Positions 1 to 12,024 of a DNA stretch of 52,767 bases are shown here, piece by piece. This stretch comes from Phoronis australis (Eukaryota; Phoronida; Phoronidae): the NCBI GenBank assembly GCA_002633005.1, contig NMRA01000417.1:22271-75037 (forward strand), read 5' to 3'. Each line of letters starts with the position of its first letter. Position 1 is the first letter of the stretch. The translations under genes were made by a program, and so were the position numbers. The notes beneath the pieces were generated by a model. It was given only the letters and a program-made list of their open reading frames with translations. It was not told the DNA's origin and searched no databases.

Positions 1-719
1 ATAAATTTGTATACAACCTTGGACCGTAGACCCATAGAAATTTTGTCCTTAGGGTTAAATAAACTCGACAGTTTTAGAGACTTGAATGTTAATACAACTC
101 TTAAGTTCACACAGTAATCATTCACCAATTTGTTGAGTTTTCGTTGAGCAATTTTGGCGTAAAACCCAACATAGGGTATTTTAAAGTACTTGTAGTTAGT
201 TTTGTCTACAGGATGAACATCATCAGGGTTACGTTGGAGTCTTGCTTTCAGTACCCTATTGACTAATTCTAGGGGATAGCCATTCTTTTGCAAATTCGTT
301 GTAAGTTCTTTGATATTAGAATCAAATCTAGCCCAAGTGTTGTTAATGCGATATACCCTGTCTATTAGCGTCTTTATGAGACCTACTTTATAAACAAAGG
401 ATGTGAAGCTATGAAAACAAGTGTACAGTCCTGTGTAGGTCTTCTTATGAAATACTGATGTTATCACTGAGGTACCCTCACGCTCTACTAACACGTCCAG
501 AAATGGCAAAATGTTATCGACCTCTAATTCTACACTGAATTTCAAGTTAGGATGCCTCGAGTTTAAATACACCAAAAATTCCTGGGCTGACTGCTGACTT
601 TCAAATATACAAAACACATCATCTACATATCGTCGATAGAAATAGATGTGAGGACCAGTGTATGTCTCAATCCATGTTTTCTCATGGTGACCCAAAAACA
701 TGCCGAAACATGTCAAGTT
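1..719 (-). CDS. Penelope-like element reverse transcriptase, C-terminal part (partial, runs off left edge)
   Basis: Read on the minus strand, positions 719 down to 3 are one open frame of about 239 codons without a stop; it lacks a usable start and continues past the left edge. It contains FLGHHEKTW, then YFYRRYVDDVFCIFES (the RT catalytic YVDD), then DNILPFLDVLVERE and later IPYVGFYAKIAQRKLNKL. This order is typical of Penelope-like element (PLE) reverse transcriptases, enzymes that copy the element's RNA at a DNA break. A GIY-YIG endonuclease domain would be expected beyond the edge. An in-frame stop at 720-722 and loss of similarity upstream show a 5' truncation just before the catalytic motif, as is common for retroelement copies. 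The intact frame suggests a fairly recent insertion. A DIRS or telomerase-type RT is less likely given the FLDV context. Confidence 0.82.
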
Positions 720-722
720 TTA

Positions 723-1080
723 TATCCGTTGTTGTTTTCGTGAACATATGCTGTTACTTGCTATCATGGAGACTTTTAGCATGGTTTGTATGGCATGGCT
801 ATTACTAAGCAATATTTGGAAAAATGTGGTAAGCATCTGTAAAACAGAAACATGACAATTTAGCAAATTATTTTGTCTCAAATTAAAGATTTTTCCTACC
901 TTAACGTTGAATTTATTCAAATGATTGTGTACTCCGTAATATCTTTACAAACATTATTAGTGTGAAAAACTTGTTCAATGATAAGTGACATCAATGGTAT
1001 TAAACATATTATTTATAATTTATGTTCTTATGGTTGCAATTGGCTAACCAGTATCACTGAGTGCACTAATTTACATCAGC
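723..1080. other. AT-rich stretch with no recognised feature
   Basis: Between the truncated Penelope-like fragment and the TTCATGAA cluster I see only AT-rich sequence with short chance open frames and no motif or repeat that I recognise. Confidence 0.5.
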
Positions 1081-1082
1081 AT

Positions 1083-1236
1083 TGTTTTTTATTGAACAAG
1101 TTCATTCATGAAATACAGCTCAATGGACTTGGTTCATGAATGTAGTTCATGAACTGTGAGTTTATGAATTACTTTCATGAATTTTGGTTCATGAAATACA
1201 AATGAGACAAGTTCATGAACTAGTTCAGCGATGTTT
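1083..1236. repeat. Cluster of TTCATGAA palindromes (first of two)
   Basis: About seven occurrences of the palindrome TTCATGAA or near forms such as GTTCATGAAC lie within 150 bases at irregular spacing. A second cluster of the same words is at 23915-24030. The spacing is not strictly periodic, so this is a motif cluster rather than a clean satellite. It may be the subterminal region of a transposon that I cannot delimit. Confidence 0.6.
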
Positions 1237-2460
1237 CTATTCATTGTTAAACGATCAACTTATCAAATTTTGTGGTGAAAAAACACATTTTTATTTTACA
1301 TGCAAGATTTCCAGATTATCCTATTATATAACCTACAATATCGTACTGTGACACTGTTTGGTCCCGCTGTTTGCGCGCAATGTCCCCGCAAACTATCGTG
1401 ACTTGGAAATGTTGGCAAGTAATCAGCCTGTTCAATATGCGTCTTGTTTTTTATGGCAAAAGACAGCGTCAAACAGATTCTCAAGACCTTCTTTCCGGGG
1501 TTGAGCTCGCGCATATGAGTCACCTGTTAATCACATGTGTAGTCCAGAGCGTCAGGGAACTCGCGCGTGCACCACACCAAAGTCGCACATCAAAAGAGAA
1601 CAGCGGCAGCAGCTTGACTGTAGGTTTAAGCTGTCCGGGTATTTATTTGCCACTGAACTTGGGCCTCCCGCTCTTTAAAAAAAGTCTCAGTTCTCAGATA
1701 ATTTGCGGCTCGATGTTCCCTTGGCCCCAGGGGTTCACCCCCCCACACTGCTGCCAATTGACCTATCGTAAGCTCCGCCTCCTTGCGTAATGTCGATTAA
1801 CAAACAATAAATTTTACCCGCCAACATGTTGTTTGTCGGGTAAAACGGCATGTTGGAAACGAAGGTGCGTCAATATTGCTGCTGTCAGTTAAGCCATCAC
1901 TCAAAATCCTGGCAATTGGTCAATTTTCAGTTGGCCTACATCGTAGATATTTCAGACTCGAATGGGAAGGATTTTGTTGCGGCTGAAACTAGCATATGAA
2001 GAAACAAAATCATTCGGGAGGGCTAAAAAGGCAGGTAGAAACAATATTCACAAAGTTAAGGAAATTCTTCAAAATCCGAGAACTTCTCACTTAAAGCTAA
2101 TTAGGAGTGTTGGCAAGACCACTGTCACGTTTCTCTGGCTTTATTTTTTTTGAATATATGTTTTATCCACAGCACTGCAGACGGAAACTTAGCGCGGCAG
2201 ACGGCACCGCTGAAATTGTAGGTATTGAAGCCGGCGGGGTTCTTAGTTTTGCGAACATGGGAAGAAAATAAAGTGACAAAGCTTTCAGGTATTACATTTT
2301 GAAGCAAATTTATGACCCGGGACAATAATTTGTTACTTGTATTATAATTCACATTGTCAAACCACCGTCTTCGACGCTGTCGTTGCATTCTTTATTATCA
2401 TTGATTTTTATTTTAAAATGGGTAATCCTGCGTTTCCTTATCACTGGGCGTGTAACAATC
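1237..2460. other. Unassigned sequence, locally GC-richer at about 1360-1790
   Basis: The longest open frame here (1371-1790, plus) has no recognisable domain and no splice context, and overlaps an antisense frame of similar quality. I see no repeat with clear ends and no RNA gene. Confidence 0.4.
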
Positions 2461-2469
2461 AATCTTCAA

Positions 2470-2630
2470 AAGTCGGGGATGGGCGCTTAACCGAGAGTTG
2501 AGCGCTTAACTGGAAGTCTTTAAAAATCGCAGAGGGGCGGTTAACCGAGCAGTTGGCGGTTAAATCGAAAATCCACCTAAAGTAGGGAATGGGCGGTTAA
2601 TTGAGCATGGGCGTTAACCCGAACGTTTAC
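2470..2630. repeat. Degenerate tandem repeat of GGGCGNTTAACCGAG-type units
   Basis: The words GGGCGCTTAACCGAG, GAGCGCTTAACTGGA, GGGCGGTTAACCGAG, GGCGGTTAAATCGA and GGGCGGTTAATTGAG recur at 20-60 base intervals. The same word family appears, more diverged, at 17893-18050 inside a hAT-like element. This suggests that the tract belongs to, or was carried by, a related mobile element. Confidence 0.6.
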
Positions 2631-2639
2631 CGTATATTG

Positions 2640-3265
2640 CCTCTTGTGTCAAACGGGAACATTCCAATTGTTTGGCTGGATTTGTGTCCCTTGGTGTCAG
2701 CTCAGAGTGCAGTGATACATTGGTTTTGTCCTTACAACAATGATGAATTATGTGATAATTAGGTTATAAAATAGTGACTAGTACATTTGTATGTGAAGAA
2801 GAAGGTCAAGTGCTTGAGGCATGTGTTGCATTGTGGGTATGAATGGCCGTGTTTTTGGGCTGTTTCAGGACGGCCTGTTGGTGAACATTCGGATCAGCTT
2901 CAACACCCTATTGCAATAAAATCGCACCACTGGTGCAAAAACGCATAAAAAGTTGAACTCTGCATCTTTTTCTGGGAGTGTTGTGAGGCCGGATGGATTG
3001 CATGTGTTGAGGTCTACATATTATATATGTGGTGTCTATATGAGAAACCATGGGTGAGCAGCTGACAAACAAGGATGTCATCATTTGATGATGCAATGAG
3101 TGTCAGTCTAAAAACACTCCCTGTTGAGTGGTAAATAATGCAGGAAGGCATAGTAGTTCTTGATATGTAAATTGTTTGGTGTAGCCTGTTTTGTTTCTGT
3201 TTTCAGTGAAGTAAAAATGTTTGAATAGCTGGATAGATATATGATAGTCGTGAATTAAACACCAC
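2640..3265. other. Unassigned sequence
   Basis: No coding potential, RNA gene or repeat with clear ends is visible. Small open frames on both strands look like chance. Confidence 0.4.
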
Positions 3266-4387
3266 CAACGCCAGAAATTTGTAACATTCTTGATCCGCTA
3301 GGTGACGCTTAGCGCCATGTCCCTAACCAATCATAACAACGCATAGTAAGGTTAAAGGTCATGAAGCTTGGGCACTATTACCGGAGCCGAAGTCAGTATG
3401 CTCTGCAGAGCAATATTTATCCAGTTTACAATAACAGCATTTGGAATGTCTGGGTCTACAGTATGACAGTGCTAGCTGAGTGATTGGGGTCACAGACACT
3501 ATCAACATAGGCACAACAAATGTGAACTGAACGCCAGCCAGCCAGCCGCGTGTGCTTGCAATTGGCTTAAACGGGCTGCCAAAGCGCTTTTTATTAATTT
3601 TCTGATGTCTTTCAATACATATTTGTGTCCGGAATCCACTCCAATGTAACAGTTACTGAATTAAGACGAAGGACAACGTACCGTGGATCACAAAAAAACG
3701 TTGGAAATAACATTTTGAAATTACTAGTATATCAACTACATAGGCCTACTCACAGGCGAAACTTGCATAATGACTGTACAAAATCCGACTTCGAAAGTAT
3801 TTCTGAACTCATACCGGATGAGAAAATGAACAAATCAGTTTCCTACCGATTCTACGCTAATCTCTCACCTACAGAGTGCAAATTCCATTGCAAAGAGTCG
3901 ACAGCCAGGCGATCGGCAACATTTCATCTCACTGACAGCACTGTATGCCGATCCATTTTCTGAACACAAGAGACGTGGAAAAATTTTCGAGAAACAACAT
4001 GAAATTTGGATCAGCAACCTCTGAGTACTCCTGGTAGTCACCTAGGCTATCGGCAAATCCGATGGCAAAATGAATTCAGCCACAAACTTGACTTCAAAAT
4101 GAGCTATGCGCTCAAATAGTGGCTTCCGGACGATCGTTAACATAGGCCTGAACGGGGTAACCTTCAAACTTCAAGAGACGTGGAAAAATTTTCACCATTG
4201 GCGCTGATATTTGGCGGTAACATGTCTTAACATACACTCTATGTGACAGGCTATCGGCAAATTGTGTAGTTATCTCCCCTTGCTTATAAATTCCTGATTT
4301 TTGCGTGCTCTTGTGTATTTCTTATGGAGGGCTGCTGGCAAGATTTAGCGCATGCGCAGTAGGGCATGTTACAAATTTCTGGCGTTG
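3266..4387. mobile_element. Non-autonomous DNA transposon with perfect 22-bp terminal inverted repeats
   Basis: The segment starts with CAACGCCAGAAATTTGTAAC plus two more bases (3266-3287) and ends with the exact reverse complement (4366-4387), giving a 1,122-bp element. TTAA occurs 7-8 bases outside the left repeat (3255-3258) and about 9 bases outside the right one, so a TTAA target is possible, but the duplication is not clear-cut. Inside, GAGACGTGGAAAAATTTTC is repeated at about 3970 and 4175. A 112-residue open frame (3625-3963, plus) has no domain I recognise, and no transposase is visible, so the element would depend on a partner. A GCGCATGCGCAG motif sits close to the right end. Confidence 0.75.
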
Positions 4388-4920
4388 TCTTTATTAATTT
4401 GTGACCAATTTACCACACATTATGCCAGACTTATGAAATAATCTCTAAGAAAGTCTATTATTACAATAAGCTTGGTTTACAGACTTTTCTACTCACCATT
4501 CAAACAAAGGAGGCTACCTTCTTAATCTACCATTTAATGATTACGTGACTGGTCTCCATAGACCTAATTCACGCTGACAGGAGGCGCGTTCCAAAATGAG
4601 GCTCGCTATGATATCTCTGTTGGCTTATCGGCTTACTGGTTGTATTCCGCATTGCTCAAACGGCTAGAAAAAATACGGACACTCAACTGTTTGTTTTACA
4701 AACCCCGAGAACGTTGAGATTCGGAAGCGTTGGATCGCTGCCATATGCGCGACGAAGCAAAATATGTACGTGTAAAATTAATAAATGTTTCCGGAAAGTT
4801 AGATCATATTTTATCGCATCTCGGTTGCCGAGCGTCATAGCAACGACCGGAGAATCTTCGGTCAGCCAGGCTGTGTTTTCATGACAACGGGTTGAAAGAT
4901 GATGCATGTTTCTTTCCAAA
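4388..4920. other. Unassigned sequence
   Basis: No gene, RNA or clear repeat is recognised. The 84-codon antisense frame at 4683-4937 has no family resemblance. Confidence 0.4.
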
Positions 4921-4923
4921 AAT

Positions 4924-5090
4924 GACAGGGCCCTCAATCCCTCGATTTTGGGGCCAAATACTCGCCCTATTCCCCTCTCAAAAATATTGAAAAATCCCCC
5001 GCAATTCCCCCCAAGAGGCCCTAAAAATTCCCCTAGTGATTAAAAACTTCTCTCCGAAGTTCAAATCACCTGTATCCACACAGGTGACAA
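4924..5090. repeat. C-rich edge of a probable dispersed element (CAGGGCCCTCAATCCCTCG)
   Basis: A CAGGG start is followed by runs such as CCCCTCTC, TCCCCCGCAATTCCCCCC and AATTCCCCTAG, which contrasts strongly with the AT-rich surroundings. This resembles the terminus of a CAGGG-type DNA element. No matching right end was found, so only one edge is claimed. Confidence 0.35.
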
Positions 5091-6044
5091 TTTGAAGTGT
5101 TATTGATTATGATCGGGTGGTAGATTTTTCCCTCACTCGGCGCAAAAATGCCCCTCTCACGAAGGCACACAAGCATGCACCTTAATTCCTCGGATGAAGG
5201 AGGCCCCTGAAGAAACATGATAACTAATGCTTGCTGTGTGCAGTTAACTGAAATTGAGCTCAAAAACAAGGTTATGCTTTGGACGAACGAGTTAGGTATT
5301 TTAATTTTAAAATTCAACTTGGTCCAGATTGATATTTGAAACCTAACACATGAAATAGATGTATATAAGAATTATTAAAACCAAAAAAGCAGAATATATG
5401 GTCAAATAATTACTTGTGAATGTGTGCAAGGGAGTGAATGAGAGCCTGGATAAAATGCAGAAGCGATTTCTGAGGCTGTGCTATTTTTTTTCAAAATTTA
5501 GAAAATGGTCAAATGATTTTTATTTTCAATTACTAGCCTGTTTTTTATTTTAATAAAAAGTATATTTAATAACGTCAGTTATTCTTTCAGATCAATGAAA
5601 TATCATTTGTTAGTCCCGGTAGTCCCTACCTTACCAGGACATAGGCTATATGTATGATGTTAATACTTTTGATCAAAAAATTATACCAGATGTAACTAAT
5701 TGCACATGATGCGATGAGAGACTGTCGAATTTATCTTCAACTCGTCAAAAATACAAGCAGATTATCTGGTTCATGTAGAAAGCATTTTTATCAACAATAT
5801 ACAAGAAGAAACGTAACCCTGCATTCAGCATAATACCTAATCGGTAACACTACCGTGACGATCGCTGCAGTTTGGTCATATTTACTTTTCATGTTTTGAA
5901 CATAGTTTTCCGAAAAAAAAAAACGCTTTCATTAGACAACTCTTTGGTGCATTGAGTTGTTCTCTAATGTATTTTTCTACGTCTCTGGTTAATTATCGAC
6001 ATTTTTAAGATTTAGTATCCAGGTTGGACTCGAAAACCAGCCAT
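5091..6044. other. AT-rich unassigned sequence
   Basis: Nothing recognised: AT-rich, with homopolymer runs and no coding or repeat signal. Confidence 0.4.
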
Positions 6045-7812
6045 TTAACTCGCGCAATATAAATTTCCGCTTTGTTTATGGCAGTGAGCCTCGCTTTGGA
6101 TTTTAATGTCCGCCGCGTGAGTTAGGTCTATTGAGGTGCTGAAAACATCAGGTATCCCAATGGTGTTCAGGAGAGGGAGATAACTCGACTGCAGAGGGCG
6201 AATTGAATAGTCTGTAGACAGAGGTTTGTGCAAGATTGCAAAACTGGAAGTCCAGATTTTCCAAAAAAATAATTTGACCAAACATGTGTTGTTCCCTCTG
6301 GCTCTGGTGATCCGCCCATACATGACACTCACACTTGAGCTTATTTTTTCTCTCAGCATATCTTGCACAACATTCTTTCAATCAATGTCCTCGCAATGTC
6401 TGTCTGAATTCGATGTTCTGAAGTTGGTATATCCAATGACAAAACTCTACATGACTGGAATTCTTGCAGATGCTGCACATTATCTGAGTCCCCAGTTCCG
6501 TCTGGACATCATGTTGAATGTGTAATTAGGTAGAGTAAACAAAGCGATTCAGGTGTGTTTCCATTTTGTTGGACAGGAGAGTAAAGCCTGTTGAAACCAA
6601 TATTTCTAGAAAGATATACACTAGATTGTCAAATACTTGCAACTATGCCATTCCCAATAATTATTTGCAGCATTGTCACGAACTCATTCTTTGTTTTAAG
6701 AACCATCTATACTCGAGTTTGGAAGACATTGTAAAAATGCCGATGCCGGATGTTGTCGGCAAAAATCCAGTACTTTGAAAGGTCCACCATTCATTGCATT
6801 CATATTTTGTTTGCTGAGCTATATTATCACCACGATCCGGATCTTGATTGTCTGTTGTATCACGTCTGTAGATCAACGTCTGTATCTGGAACATCTTATG
6901 GTTTGTAAAATAATCCTTACCAGTCTTTTTAGTTCTTCCTGTAGCAAATGACTTGATTGGATATGTCAAATGCGTAGGCCAATCAATTGTATAACCCAGA
7001 GACGGCACTGGCTGTTCAAACTCAGAATTACTACTCCCGAAACCACAAAATGTCGTGTACTGCCGGTATCAAGGTAAAAAGCTGTAAACCATGGTATTTG
7101 CCATCCACCCGCATTCCTGCCAAGTGGGGGGGGGGGGCAGATGTCAAATCTGGCATGCAAAATTTGTAACTGGATGCAATGGCAGTTTATTTACATCCCA
7201 ACATTACGCTTCATCTACGGGAGAGCATATGCTTTCAATACTCGCACACATCTCTATGTTCTGTCACTTGACCAGAAACTTTATTGTCAATGGTTTTGCA
7301 TCTCATACTGGCTGGCTCTTAGGTAATTGCCACTGTTTATATGGGCACATCTTTTCACTCTTACACAAAATTTCCAATTGCTGCATCAGTGAGTGTTGCC
7401 TTTGCTGAAGTTGCACGCAAGACTGGGAAAGCGAATGCACATTGTCACTGGGCAAACCTCACCATCTTGGGTGTTGTACAGCCCTTGAAATCTGTCTTTT
7501 CATGCCTCTAGTCACCCCTTTGATCTCTTCACTTAGTATTTTTTTTTCTGCGTTTCTTGTCAATGTTTTGTTTAATTTATGTTATTTATCCAAAAAGAGT
7601 TGCATGTGTTTTTTCATGATGCCGCCAATTCTGGAGAGCAAGACTATGTTGCTGCATGTTATAGACAGGACCACATAATTTTGGATGAGTTTCTTGCCTT
7701 GAGATATATACTGAACGCTCCCCATAAATATCACATCTCCGGCTTTGTCATTTATAATACTCAACTGAACTGCTACTACTTAGTGAACAAAAATTATGTT
7801 CAAAGTGAGTAA
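6045..7812. other. Cluster of short overlapping open frames, possibly a decayed gene
   Basis: Open frames of 60-110 codons overlap on both strands, for example 6676-7008 and 6966-7160 (minus) and 6226-6525 (plus). None matches a family I know. Minus-strand fragments such as GRNAGGWQIPWFTAFYLDTG look less random than the rest and switch frame near a G run at about 7127-7137, which could mean a decayed coding region or a homopolymer error. I cannot assign a function. Confidence 0.25.
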
Positions 7813-10015
7813 TATTTCTAAACAGAACTTTGAATTCAAATTTCCAGTCAAGCAAATAATTTTGACAAGGCTTGGAATTCTTCTCTTTAAGGTAGGTGGA
7901 TACACAAAAAAATAAATTTTGACTGTTTTTTACATTTTTATGTCATCCTAATCTTTAATTCTTGGTGCACAGTATACTGAAGAAAAATAAAATTATTCTG
8001 AAAATCCAAAGTTGTTTTTTTAGCTATATTTGACCAAGCCTCAGTAAGTCATATGGCTTGAGTGCTCACCAGCTCAGTGATTGACAACTGGGGCGGAGCT
8101 TATATACAAGGACACTAGCTCTAATCTAACCCTGTCAACAAGCATTGAGTAACTGGGCAATCGAGAGTGCTGTACCAGCTGATATTGGAGTTGTAGCAAG
8201 ACCAAGAATAAAATAATTCTATTTTTGACCATGTGAAAGTTGGTAGTGAAATGGTGAAGTAGCTCCTGTTCCGAGCCTGAGCCTGTTTGTATATCTGCAA
8301 AAAAAATAAGTTGAGTACGCCAAGCCCTACCGAAGCCATCACTGCTCTCAGCTTGAGGAGTCCGTGCAGAAATTGTGCATGTATAAGAGAAGTCGGTAAT
8401 ACAGGGTCAGGTGTCTTGCGAGAGGACGCTGAGTGTCGACGTGGGTGGTGTTGCACGATTCGGTGAGAGTGCATGCACGCGCTGTGAAGACATGCCGCGC
8501 GCGCGACACATATGGACAACTACATGCCGTCATAGCAGAGTCTTCGCAGATAAACCGTGCTTCTGTGCTGGGAACGCGCCGTGGAGAAACTAGGCTGTCA
8601 AACCCAGAGGATTTTTTAACTTGCCACTGGCCGTAACCCAAAGAATTAGAAATGACCCAGTGTTCAACATAACAAAAATTTTCTAGTGCATAGATTCAAA
8701 CGTAACCCTGAATTAAAACTCATGATATTTTACGATTTTAGAGGAAAGCAATATAAGAAACTTTAGTAACTTGAGAATCTCACCCAAGCGACGCTATTTA
8801 CGCAGAGAGTGATATTTTCTTATCCCAAAGTCCATTCGGTACAGGCACGTAAAAATGTTGAACCATTACTATGAAAGTAGTTCTTTATCCTCGTCACCAA
8901 TATTGTTATGTAGGCAGTAACGCGGCGATTTGATATAACACATATAATGGTTGATGATAATATTGGAATACTAACAAATAGGTCTGTGTTAGAGAGTCTT
9001 TTACTAACTGAGTGGAGAGTTCAGATGAATCGTATAAACAATCAACACATGGTTTTAATGTGTGGTCGGCACACCAGTACAGCAGACAATAGATTAACGC
9101 TAAGCTCCGCCCACGCGACTGCCATATTTGTTTTGGTCGTCTGTCGTGCTTCACAACTTCGAAAAAATGATTAAAATTACGCTGTAAACAAACAGGTATG
9201 TCACACTTTCTAAATATGAAGTAAATATCAGCTTTATTTCTAGTACTTCAACAAAAATTGGAACATAATGACCACGCATTCTGAACGAAATTTGATCTCA
9301 AGTGGCAATCGATGACCGCTTAACTTCAAAGCCGTTTTTCTCGGCTCGTGATTTCAGGATAGTGACAAGATTCTCGGGCCTATTTTTCCACAACACGTGA
9401 GTCAATTTTTACGAAAGTTGCAAATTTGAAATCCTCTAGGACTGAACTAAAATCGCGTGCCAGGGTTTTTTGATAAATGGACCAGATTTTTAGTTATTAG
9501 ACGGAAAGTGACCAAATGACAAAAAGTGTCGTGCTCGCCCCAACTCACACACAAAAAATGCCACAAAATCAAGATCATAATGATATTGTACATATATTTG
9601 GTATGGATAAGTAGAATATTGCGTAAGGAAACAGTTGATGATGATCCTTGTGCATTTTGAAAAAAAATTCGAGGTAAAATTGGATTTTTTGAAAATTAAA
9701 AAATACGATTTTTTAAAAAAACGAACTACAAAAAAACCTTTTTTTTCGATTTTTGTCACTTTCAGAAACATGTCTAACTAGTTAAAACTCCCTTTTTACT
9801 CATTTTAGTTAGGAACCTGGAGATTTGATCAGTGTATACACCTACCTTAATTTCCTCTTTTTTAGTTTCAAATTCCTGTTATTTGATTTTCAGTTTGCTC
9901 TTTGTTTTACTTTTTTACTATCATTTTGATTTTATATGTTTGTTTCAGTTAAATTTTACCACCCAAAAGTATTTTTATCACACAATCCTATTTATTTGTG
10001 GAATTTTTTTCTCTT
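7813..10015. other. Unassigned, mostly AT-rich sequence
   Basis: A GC-richer patch at 8400-8590 contains short frames on both strands without domains. The open frame at 9490-9771 (minus) is built mainly from A/T homopolymers. No element ends, RNA genes or exons are recognised. Confidence 0.35.
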
Positions 10016-10113
10016 TTGTCATTGGTCATTCCAAGTCCTGGTTTGAACTTTCACTTGCTTGGGTGCCAAAGGTTGCCTGATGTTGGGCTGTCAGGCAACT
10101 GTCGAGCCCTGCA
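10016..10113. repeat. Fragments of CAGGG-type element right ends
   Basis: CATTGGTCATTCCAAGTCCTG (about 10020-10040) closely matches the right end of the element at 34997-35489. GTCGAGCCCTG (about 10102-10112) matches the right end of the element at 17190-19379. Two right-end remnants in the same orientation lie side by side, with no matching left ends nearby. Confidence 0.5.
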
Positions 10114-10437
10114 GAAGAGCGGCCTTTTTTATGCCGACGGATCCGTTGTGAACAGAGTATTTGTGAAGATTGCTATCCCTCCAATTGGCTCTACGAGTGT
10201 CTAACTGTTGGTACTTTCTTAACTTTAAAGTTATGAAAATTGTTAAGTACCGTACTCATCCGGGTTACTGCCCATGGTTGTCTTACCTGCGCCTTCTTTT
10301 AGCATTATTAATCTCATCGAAATCAGCATCAGCTGCCTTCATGAGAATTTGGATTGTAGATAAGAAACTCTAGATCCAAGGAAATGAAAGTGGGGTTGAA
10401 ATTTTGAAAGCTGTCAGTATCTAGACGTATCATATTT

Positions 10438-11700
10438 ACTTGGCGAAATAAATTTCGCCAAGTATGTCGGTCTTCTATCAAGTTTGTTTTTTGTTTGTTC
10501 GCACGATACAGGTCGCAATTTTCGTTTGATCATCACGAAATTTACACATAACACGTAGTTCTAGAAGTACTGGAAGTCTATTGTTTTTTGTCAAAATGGG
10601 ATCCAAGATGGCGGCTGTGGCGACCATTTTGTTTTCATATTAAGATTCAAAGGCTTGTGGAGGCTATAATTTTTTCCGTACAGGTTTGAAACTCAGCACA
10701 ATTAATGGACCGCATGTGCACTACATGTGTACCGGAAATTGTTTATTTCCGTGTAAAAATGCTGGAAATATTGGCATTCGCGCATGCGCACCTCGATTTC
10801 GGGAAAAAAACGTTTTCTCCTGTAGAGGGCGCAATTTAGGACCAATTCCTTTGAATTTTTGCAGTTATTAGTTTTTTATGACTTGCTATTGGAAAAAGCC
10901 AAAAAAACGGAAGTTGCTTTCAAGATGGCGGATCTGGCGCATGTTGACCCATTTTCAGTTGTGCTGAGGTGCCATTTAAACGGGAGGAGAAAATGACGTG
11001 AATTTTTGCATGTTGATTCTTTAATGTATACTCTTTCAAATGAACTGAAACAATTTTTTCAGACTTAGTGTTTTTGAGATATTTGACTTAAAATTTCTTT
11101 AAAAAAACGTAAAATTTCATTTTTTCGAAAAAAATTTACGGAATTGAGTGATACTATCAATTTAGATAGAATTTTGAACAGGCTTTCAGAAGATGTTTTT
11201 CATTTTTTGCTAAGACCTCTACTTTTTAAGTTATTTGAGATTTACTGATAACGCTGTTCCTTTATTGAGCGCTCTTGCTGCATTGATGTTGGTTTAGCTT
11301 CTATTGAACTAGACTGTAGTCTATTTCTTATTGATTTATGATATCTAAGTTCGTCATATGAATGTTACGATGTTGTTCATCATCTCCACCACCATCATCA
11401 TATTTGTCATCTTCGTCATCATCTCCGACGTTGTCTTTTCTTCAGTTAATTTCGCCAAGTGTCGCTCCAGACTGTAGCCTATCTCTTAAGTGATTTCTGA
11501 CATCTGCGTTCATCATATAAATGATATCATAACTTGCATTGTCCATCATCACCAGCACCGTCGTCATAGCTGTCATCTTCGTCATCATCTCTGTCGTCGT
11601 CTTTTCTGGTCAACTCTAACGTGTTTTTTTTTTGTTAATTTTGCCAAGTTTCGCTCCTCGGATCGCTTTCATTTGTTCTGTTGATTGTTGACCAGGACTT
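10438..11700. repeat. Composite dispersed repeat, copy 1 (head, core and CATC-rich tail)
   Basis: This begins with a palindrome of 12-base arms (ACTTGGCGAAAT and its complement around AA, 10438-10463). A core follows with AAGATGGCGGC at 10605 (YY1-like), GCGCATGCGC at 10780 (NRF1-like), CCTGTAGAGGGCGC and a second AAGATGGCGG at about 10922. The tail is rich in CATC/CGTC words ending in TTTCGCCAAGTGTCGCTC. The same order recurs at 13735, 24036, 28664 and 31299. No coding capacity is seen. The palindromic TTTCGCCAAGT words may be element termini, but I could not define a target duplication. Confidence 0.75.
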
Positions 11701-12024
11701 TGGCAAGGCCTGAGCTACATATGGTTCTGCTATCTATCACTCAAACTAGCCTACAGAAAAAAACATACAAAATGTACACACTTAATGACTATGCCTTAAC
11801 TTTGGCCTGTGGTGAATGAGGATGCATCAATGCAGGCTGGTTTATTTGTGTTTGTTCAGATATATGAAAGACTGTTTCTAAACGTGGAACGCAACTGAGT
11901 TTCTGAGCAAGAGTGACGTCAAAGTTGCCAGACTCGTGCTAGACTTTCAAAGGTGTTAGCCAAAATGGCTACAGCATCTGAAAACTTAGCCATTTTCAAA
12001 AATTGTTAGCCAAATACTTTCTTC
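11701..12024. other. Unassigned sequence
   Basis: No gene, RNA gene or repeat is recognised. Confidence 0.4.

Noticed and set aside
1371-1790. 139-codon plus-strand open frame
   Set aside because: No domain, signal peptide or splice context; overlapped by antisense frames of similar quality.
8400-8600. GC-richer patch as a CpG-island promoter
   Set aside because: Too short, with no core promoter element or adjacent exon.
9490-9771. 93-codon minus-strand frame rich in Phe, Lys and Ile
   Set aside because: It arises from A/T homopolymer runs rather than coding-like composition.
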